Part shown: positions 58,382 to 64,000 of the stretch, piece after piece
Layout of the letters: every line of letters begins with the position of its first letter
Numbering within the stretch: position 1 is the stretch's first letter
Made by a program: the position numbers and the translations under genes
Notes under the pieces: generated by a model
The model's database searches: none
Told to the model about the DNA's origin: nothing
The model's input: the letters and a program-made list of their open reading frames with translations, nothing else
Origin: Closterium sp. Naga37s-1
Lineage: Eukaryota; Streptophyta; Zygnematophyceae; Desmidiales; Closteriaceae
Assembly: GCA_947471745.1 (NCBI GenBank)
Contig: CANJKZ010001023.1
Span: forward strand, 1,688,501 to 1,752,500
Reading direction: 5' to 3'
DNA length: 64,000 bases

Positions 58382-60586
58382 ATGCCGAATGGGGATGTTG
58401 AGGCAAGTTCGGGTTCTTCAGTCAATGCTGAAGTTCCCCAAGCCCAAGCCCTCTTGGAGGCCCTTATACAAGGGCACGTGGTGGCCAGGCCAACGATTGG
58501 CCTGAGCGAGGTGCAACGGTTCAATGGCAACAATTACAGCACATGGCGACTTAAGTTCATGCGGAGGGCAAGAGAAGTTGATAGCTGGCCTTTCTACAAA
58601 GCGGACGAGGAGACGGAGGAAGGAATACCTCCACCTGCAACGGCAACGGCACAAGAAAAGAGGACATACAAGAAGAAGAGTTTGCAAGCCTTCTTCCAAC
58701 TATGTCACTCAGTTTCGGACTCCATCGCTGTGGGGCTAGACCAGTTTGCAGACGACATCAATTCAGCACAACGTGCATGGGCATACATGGAAGCCGTATA
58801 TCTCGGACGGACTGACACGAATCTGACTGCAGTGAGAAAGAAACTGCTGCTGCTTGCAATGGAGCCAATGGAGAAGATCATTGACTACGTGAATCGAGCC
58901 AAGAGCTACAACGACGATCTCATTGCAATGGGGGCGCCCAAATCGGAGAAACACATGATGGGCTACATCATCAGAGGTCTACCCAAGGAGTGGACAGCTG
59001 AGATCAGGATCCTTACCTGCAACACGCCCAAGGATATGACCCAGCTGCTTGAGACCCTCCAGGCGCTTGAGCGGGTCAAATCTGACCTGAAAAGAAGGGA
59101 AGCAGCGGCAACGGCAGCAGAGGTCAAAAGACCTGCAAATCTGAATGCAACAGCAACACCAAGGGATTTTGGCAACTTCTTCCACTGCGGGAAGAAGGGA
59201 CACAAAGCAGCCGACTGTTACTCCAACCCGAATGGAAGGAGCTTCAAAGGGAAGGGGCGTTGGCAACAAAACAGCGAAACAAGACGTGGAGAAGGCTACA
59301 AGGCAAGCGGAGGATTCAATGGAAACTGCAACCATTGCGGCAAATGTGGGCACAACACCTCCGATTGCTTCCACAACCGAGCTAGCAGAAATTTCCAAGG
59401 AGAGGAGCTGCAACAACTAAGGCCAGCAGCAGCGAAGACAAATCTGATGGAGGCACCTGCAGCTGTGGAAGAAACGCCAAAAGTTGACGCCATCCTTGGA
59501 GGCGCCCACAAAGCCAACATTGCTCGAGCATCCGAGGTGTGCCTGCTGTCAAAAGGATTCAAGGAAACGGCTTGGTTTATGGACAGCGGGTGTACACAGC
59601 ACATGACACACCGATCTGATTGGCTACGTAACTACCGGGAATCCGGAGTCCCTTATGTCCTACTCGGCGATGAAGGAAAACTTCAAGTGCAAGGAGAAGG
59701 GGACCTGATCTTACAGAGTCCCTATGGGGAGCTGAAAATGGACAACGTTCTACTGGTGGAGAAGCTGTCCCTTAACCTTATAATTCAAACGCAACTGGAC
59801 AGCAGTGGCTGCAAGACCTTCAGTGACAATGGAAAGCTGTGGGTGTTCGGTCCCAACTGGAAACTCGTAGCAGAAGGCGCACGGATTGAAGGACTCTATG
59901 AGATGAAGCTGAAGGAGCGAGATACTCGTGAAAACAAGGTTACCTATCAACCTGAACCTGAAGAAGGGAAAAAGGCCCAAGAAGAGCTACATACCATGCT
60001 GGAAAGTACTGCAGTGACCGAGCTGCAGCAGCTGAAGTTTCCCGTGGCAGCAGCGGTAGAGGCGGTTGACATCAATCTTCTGCACAAACGGATGGGGCAT
60101 GCAAGCACTCAACGGATCAAGGAAATGATGAAAGATATGGCAGCGGGAGTGAAGGTGAATGATGATGAGGAAACGTATACGAAGTGCGACTCATGTATTG
60201 AAGGGAAAGCTACAAAGGCTCCCCATCCAAGACATGAACCGAATGAGCCATATAGGGCAATGGAAGTGGTGGCAGCGGATGTATGCGGTCCAATGAGGGT
60301 CACATCACGACATGGCATCAGATACTTTGTCACATTCACCGACATCGGCACAAGGCTCACATGGGTGATGGAAATCAAGGACAAAACTCAAGTTTTTCCG
60401 AGTTTCGTTGATTGGTTGGCGGAAGCTGAACGGCAAAGCGGCAAGCAGCTGAAAACTTCGAACGGACAATGGTGGGGAGTTCATCAACAAGGACTTCAAC
60501 GAATACCTGAAAGCCAAGGGAATATGACGGCAGCGTACTATTCCCCATACCCCTCAACACAACAATATCGCAGAGCAGGTGAATAG
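58382..60586 (+). CDS. Element E Gag-protease-integrase frame
   Basis: Gag starts at MPNGDVEASSG (58,382), with VQRFNGNNYSTWRLKFMRRA, MIGYIIRGLP-like text and two zinc-knuckle motifs (about 59,190 and 59,331, CNHCGKCGHNTSDC). Then come protease (WFMDSGCTQHMTHRSDW), gag-pre-integrase (LLHKRMGHASTQRI, CDSCIEGKATKAPH) and the integrase start (VVAADVCGPMRVTSRHGIRY). Part of a broken element. Confidence 0.85.
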   Translation: MPNGDVEASSGSSVNAEVPQAQALLEALIQGHVVARPTIGLSEVQRFNGNNYSTWRLKFMRRAREVDSWPFYKADEETEEGIPPPATATAQEKRTYKKKSLQAFFQLCHSVSDSIAVGLDQFADDINSAQRAWAYMEAVYLGRTDTNLTAVRKKLLLLAMEPMEKIIDYVNRAKSYNDDLIAMGAPKSEKHMMGYIIRGLPKEWTAEIRILTCNTPKDMTQLLETLQALERVKSDLKRREAAATAAEVKRPANLNATATPRDFGNFFHCGKKGHKAADCYSNPNGRSFKGKGRWQQNSETRRGEGYKASGGFNGNCNHCGKCGHNTSDCFHNRASRNFQGEELQQLRPAAAKTNLMEAPAAVEETPKVDAILGGAHKANIARASEVCLLSKGFKETAWFMDSGCTQHMTHRSDWLRNYRESGVPYVLLGDEGKLQVQGEGDLILQSPYGELKMDNVLLVEKLSLNLIIQTQLDSSGCKTFSDNGKLWVFGPNWKLVAEGARIEGLYEMKLKERDTRENKVTYQPEPEEGKKAQEELHTMLESTAVTELQQLKFPVAAAVEAVDINLLHKRMGHASTQRIKEMMKDMAAGVKVNDDEETYTKCDSCIEGKATKAPHPRHEPNEPYRAMEVVAADVCGPMRVTSRHGIRYFVTFTDIGTRLTWVMEIKDKTQVFPSFVDWLAEAERQSGKQLKTSNGQWWGVHQQGLQRIPESQGNMTAAYYSPYPSTQQYRRAGE

Positions 60587-61025
60587 GACATTACTCAACA
60601 GTGTGCGAAGCATGATAGCGGACAGCAAGCTACCTCTGACCTACTGGGGAGACGCGCTAGGCATGTCTTGCTGGCTGAAAAATCGCCTACCGACAAAGGG
60701 ACTTGTAGCGGACCTGACACCTCACGAGGCATTCTACAAACGGATGCCTAACCTGAAGCTTCTTCGGGTATGGGGCTGTATGACGCACTACAGGCCCCCT
60801 GCTGGAGCTGATTACAAACTTCTGCCAAGTGCAAGGTGGGGGGTGCACTTGGGAACATGTCCAGAAAGCAAGGGCTGGATTGTCAAGGACATGGAGACTG
60901 GGATTGTGCTGGCGACCAGAGATGTGACATTCTACGAAAACCTCAACTACGTGGACTGGAAGGCAAGCAACAAGGGCACAACTCTAGGGACGGCACCTGC
61001 CACACCTCAACGAGGAACTACTTGA
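60579..61025 (+). CDS. Element E integrase C-terminal frame
   Basis: MNRTLLNSVRSMIADSKLPL, TYWGDALGMSCWLKNRLPTK and LKLLRVWGCMTHYRPPAGAD are the C-terminal part of copia integrase. Fossil. Confidence 0.8.
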   Translation: MNRTLLNSVRSMIADSKLPLTYWGDALGMSCWLKNRLPTKGLVADLTPHEAFYKRMPNLKLLRVWGCMTHYRPPAGADYKLLPSARWGVHLGTCPESKGWIVKDMETGIVLATRDVTFYENLNYVDWKASNKGTTLGTAPATPQRGTT

Positions 61026-61367
61026 AGTTGCCCAAAACGAAGGCTTCGGGACAGCGAACAACGAAGGGGAAGAAGATGACGAAGAACATACCCAAGCTGG
61101 AGTGGATTGGGTGTGGGAGCCAACTGAGGATACACTCGACAATGGTGACATGGAAGCAGCTCCTACAACCCCACTTCTGCAAAAATCAGCAAGCGACAAA
61201 GATGAAGACATGGGAGGGAATAAAGCTGAACATGCGGATCAGCCAAGTGCAGAGGGAAAAAGCGACCCGTAGGGGTTATTCGAGACAAGCAGCAATGACC
61301 GAGGAGCAACAGATATTGACAGCTTACTGCAGGATGGTGCTATTCTTATTGGGAGAAAGCAGGGGAG

Positions 61368-62444
61368 ATGGAAGCAGGCACGTGTGCAAGTGATGCTTCG
61401 GTGAAAGGAGAGGAGCTGGGAAGAGGGATGCGGACGAAGAAGCCGAATCCGAAATACCAACAGGTCTTGATGACATGCTGGAAAGACATGCACACTCACA
61501 TCCTTCTCACGTCGACGGCGACCGCGTTGATCACGAAGGAACAGAGAGAGACCTACAACCTGCCACAAGAACTCTTGAGCATCGAGGAGGCACTTTCCGG
61601 ACCACACAAAGAGCAGTGGAAGGCGGCTATTCAAGATGAGTTGGATGCTCTAGTAGGGAGAGGCACATGGAAACTCGTCCAAATGCCCGAAGGGAGGCAT
61701 GCCGTTGGCGTCAAGTGGATTTTCAAGATAAAAACATGGGACAAGGGACAGCTGGAGAGGTTCAAAGCACGGCTGGTGGCAAAAGGTTACACGCAAGTGG
61801 AGGGGATCGACTACACGGAGACGTATGCTCCAGTCAGCAAATTGACTACAGCAAGGAAACTGTTCAAGATTGTGGTAGCACGCAACTACATCATGGTTCA
61901 ACTTGACATCAAGAACGCTTTCCTCTACGGAGAACTCCAAGAAGACATCTACATGGATCAGCCTACAGGAATGGTGGACGGGACTGACAAAAACTGCAAA
62001 CTGTTGAAAGCGCTCTACGGGCTGAAACAAAGCCTTCGAGAGTGGTACAAGGCTATGGACGCACACCTACTCGAAGGGGGATTTCAAAAAAGCAAATGCG
62101 ACACGGCGTTTTACTGGAAAGGCGAAAAAGAGGAGAAAGTGTACCTCCTACTCTACGTCGATGACATATTGGTGGCTGGAGCTTTGGAGGACAGAGTTGA
62201 GGAGGTGTGTGCTCACCTTGCAACTGTTTTCCAAGTGAAGCAGATCCCGAGAGCCATGTTGTTCCTTGGCATGAACCTGGAGCGGGACCGAGAAGGGAAG
62301 AAGCTGCTACTCTACCAAAAGAAGCTGCAAGAAAGGTTTGGAACACGGGACTGCACCAAGGCAGTGACCACTCCGCTCAGCAGCCTGTCAGAGAAGGAAG
62401 TCAACCTTGAAGAAGAACTCATCCAATGGGGCAGCACGGAGTGA
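61368..62444 (+). CDS. Element E reverse transcriptase frame
   Basis: Copia RT: EQWKAAIQDELDALVGRGTW, VGVKWIFKIKTWDKGQLERF, KARLVAKGYTQVEGIDYTET, VQLDIKNAFLYGELQEDIYM and the catalytic box LLLYVDDILVAGA. Fossil. Confidence 0.85.
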   Translation: MEAGTCASDASVKGEELGRGMRTKKPNPKYQQVLMTCWKDMHTHILLTSTATALITKEQRETYNLPQELLSIEEALSGPHKEQWKAAIQDELDALVGRGTWKLVQMPEGRHAVGVKWIFKIKTWDKGQLERFKARLVAKGYTQVEGIDYTETYAPVSKLTTARKLFKIVVARNYIMVQLDIKNAFLYGELQEDIYMDQPTGMVDGTDKNCKLLKALYGLKQSLREWYKAMDAHLLEGGFQKSKCDTAFYWKGEKEEKVYLLLYVDDILVAGALEDRVEEVCAHLATVFQVKQIPRAMLFLGMNLERDREGKKLLLYQKKLQERFGTRDCTKAVTTPLSSLSEKEVNLEEELIQWGSTE

Positions 62445-62477
62445 GCATTGCAAGCCTAACAATCACGAGTCGGATCT

Positions 62478-63149
62478 GTGATGTACCCCGTCTCTTGTAC
62501 GCGGGTAGATGTCCCACATGCTGCCAGCTTCTTGGGGCAGAATGTGCTGCAGCCAGAAGGCTGCAAATGGAAGGAGATGCAGCGCACAATCACTTATCTG
62601 CAGCAACGGGAGGAACAGGGGCTACTCTACGAAGGCGGAGAAGAAACAATGAAGTTAATCGGATATGTTGATGCATCTCATGCATCAGATAAGAAGGACA
62701 GGAAGGGAGCTTATGGCTACGTTTTTCTCCTTGGCGGGACAGCAATCATGTGGCAAGGCAAGAAGCTCAACGACATGGCACTCTCAAGCGCGGAAGTGGA
62801 ATACATGGCGTTATTCTATGCATGTCAAGAAGGAGTGTGGCTTCGGCGTTTACTGCAAGAAATGGGGATACACATTGAAGGACTAACTACCATCAGATCG
62901 GACAGCAAATCGGCCATAGCATTGGCGAAAAACGACAACTGGCACGGACGTACCAAACACATGGACATCAAATATAATTGGGTGCATGAACAGCTGGAGA
63001 AAAAGGCGCTTACCTTCGTACGGACAGAAGATCAAGCAGCCGATTTCCTTACTAAGGTCCTTCCGAAGGCTAATTTCGAGCGCTGCAAGTATCTTGTCGG
63101 GATGCGTACCCTGCAGGACTTACAAGGGAGCAAGGTGGAGGCACATTGA
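62478..63149 (+). CDS. Element E RNase H frame
   Basis: IGYVDASHASDKKDRKGAYG, MALSSAEVEYMALFYACQEG, RSDSKSAIALAKNDNWHGRT and EDQAADFLTKVLPKANFERC: complete RNase H landmarks ending about 50 bp before the 3' LTR. The polypurine tract CACAGGGGAGAT lies at 63,187-63,198. Confidence 0.85.
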   Translation: MMYPVSCTRVDVPHAASFLGQNVLQPEGCKWKEMQRTITYLQQREEQGLLYEGGEETMKLIGYVDASHASDKKDRKGAYGYVFLLGGTAIMWQGKKLNDMALSSAEVEYMALFYACQEGVWLRRLLQEMGIHIEGLTTIRSDSKSAIALAKNDNWHGRTKHMDIKYNWVHEQLEKKALTFVRTEDQAADFLTKVLPKANFERCKYLVGMRTLQDLQGSKVEAH

Positions 63150-63198
63150 TGACGATTTTACAGATCTAGGGTTAGCAACAACAAACCACAGGGGAGAT

Positions 63199-63749
63199 TG
63201 TTAGAAGTGGTTCGCTGCTGCACCGACTCTAAGGCGTGAAATCGACAAGAAGAGACACTTGAAAAACGTGTTAGCTATGGTGGTGGGAAAGAATAGGCTG
63301 GAAATTGAGTTTCTAACGGTGAAAGGAGCTAGCTGAGAGATCGTGAGAAATAGTGGGGAGAAACAAGGGTTTCAGGAGAGAGAAGAGATGACATTCTCAA
63401 CCGCCATAATTTTCCCTATCATTCAGGAGGCGATGTTCGGTGGAGTTGAAGAAAGTCGGTTTCAACGACGGTTCAGTTTGAATTTTGGTTTTCAACGCCG
63501 GTTACTGTTATGAAATTCGGATTCGCGACGAGGCGCGTTACGCGAGGCGTACTTTGAAATTCGGATTTCGGATTGTGTAAATATCATGTTCTTTTTTCCT
63601 CATTGTATCATTTTTTTATAGTGAAACTTTCTGTTTGCAACCTGGGTTGGAAAGCAACCTCTTTCTTCAACTTTCAGATACAGTTTGAAGCCCGCTACTG
63701 CTGTTTTCATGGCTTCTAAGTCACGTACTCACTAGGACTGAGTCTGAGA
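63199..63749 (+). repeat. Element E 3' LTR
   Basis: 551-bp repeat starting TGTTAGAAGTGG, matching both blocks of the 5' LTR without the RNase H fragment. Confidence 0.88.
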
Positions 63750-64000
63750 TGAAAGATGGGTCCGACAGGCACAAGCTTGAAAATATATCCTCTGCGGAAC
63801 CTTCTGTTATCAGCATCTCCTGCGTAGTCTGCATCCACGTAGTTCGTTAGCTGGAGGGTAGGCATTAGCCTTGTAGGTCAAGGTGACGTCAGTTGTGAAG
63901 ATAAATTACTGTAGTGCACGCTGTAAGTCCGCCATATGCTCCCCTTCAGGTCGGCACAGGTACTGGGCGAGCTGGCTAGCGGCATAGGAAATATCCAGTC
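63750..64000 (-). mobile_element. Copia F remnant, RT/RNase H part
   Basis: The minus strand carries LDISYAASQLAQYLCRPEGE and YVDADYAGDADNRRFRRGYI, the junction of copia RT and RNase H, upstream of the part at 57,061-57,459 in the same orientation. It runs off the window. Old and broken. Confidence 0.75.

Larger units (their letters stand above)
57460..63749 (+). mobile_element. Copia element E, older, inserted in F
   Basis: Plus-strand Ty1/copia element of the common plant type, distinct from the GC-rich A-D/H family and with balanced composition. 5' LTR 57,460-58,314 (carrying an extra fragment), primer site, Gag with zinc knuckles, protease, integrase, RT, RNase H, polypurine tract and 3' LTR 63,199-63,749. 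The flanks CGAAA (57,455) and TGAAA (63,750) look like a target duplication with one change. By eye the LTRs differ at roughly 7-8% of positions, so it is much older than B and D. About four breaks in the coding region. Confidence 0.9.

Noticed and set aside
1-64000. tRNA, rRNA or bacterial-type operons
   Set aside because: By-eye scan showed no cloverleaf with A/B boxes, no rRNA core sequence and no Shine-Dalgarno-linked gene series; a tRNAscan or Rfam search would be needed to exclude small RNA genes.

Overview
This window is eukaryotic nuclear DNA. Host genes carry GT-AG introns, intergenic DNA is AT-richer, and microsatellites and minisatellites are abundant. Most of the sequence is Ty1/copia LTR retrotransposons. 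The only large host gene recognised encodes a polycystin-2/TRPP-type cation channel. Flowering plants lack this channel type, while green algae and other protists keep it. Together with the GC-rich copia family, this suggests a green, possibly streptophyte (Closterium-like), alga. That assignment is inference only.

Layout. 1-17,587 is a three-level nest of copia elements. Element C (+) is split by element A (-), which is split by element B (-). B has identical 131-bp LTRs, a perfect AGAAG target duplication and a 1,676-codon uninterrupted pol frame. 17,593-19,334 is a decayed, intron-containing pogo/Tigger-like DNA transposase gene, and a second fragment lies at about 20.1-20.3 kb. 20.4-24.6 kb has no convincing gene, only a solo-LTR-like piece and one copy of an unclassified GTCGAC-rich repeat (R). 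24.6-27.0 kb is an old copia remnant (G, -) interrupted by a second, inverted copy of R. 27.04-30.83 kb is the 3' part of another copia element (H, +). 30.8-33.7 kb is apparently empty intergenic DNA.

33.7-56.0 kb is the polycystin gene (+), with about 17 exons, most joined by GT-AG introns that keep reading phase. One intron holds a young, complete-length copia element (D, 36,106-43,229; TAAAG target duplication; LTRs differing at one base). Another holds a small same-strand gene (45,514-46,904) ending in a cupredoxin-like segment. Three exons have one edge tandemly duplicated together with a splice site. 57,061-64,000 is an older copia element (E, +) inserted in a still older one (F, -). 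E's 5' LTR alone carries a foreign copia RNase H fragment.

Main points for follow-up: a recurrent L-x-x-Q-Q-L-R-E-W-Y peptide module shared by the Gag end and the integrase-RT linker of the GC-rich copia family; a pair of 12-nt hairpins with compensatory stem changes in the family's 3' noncoding region; and the array of in-phase duplicated 5' splice sites in the polycystin gene.
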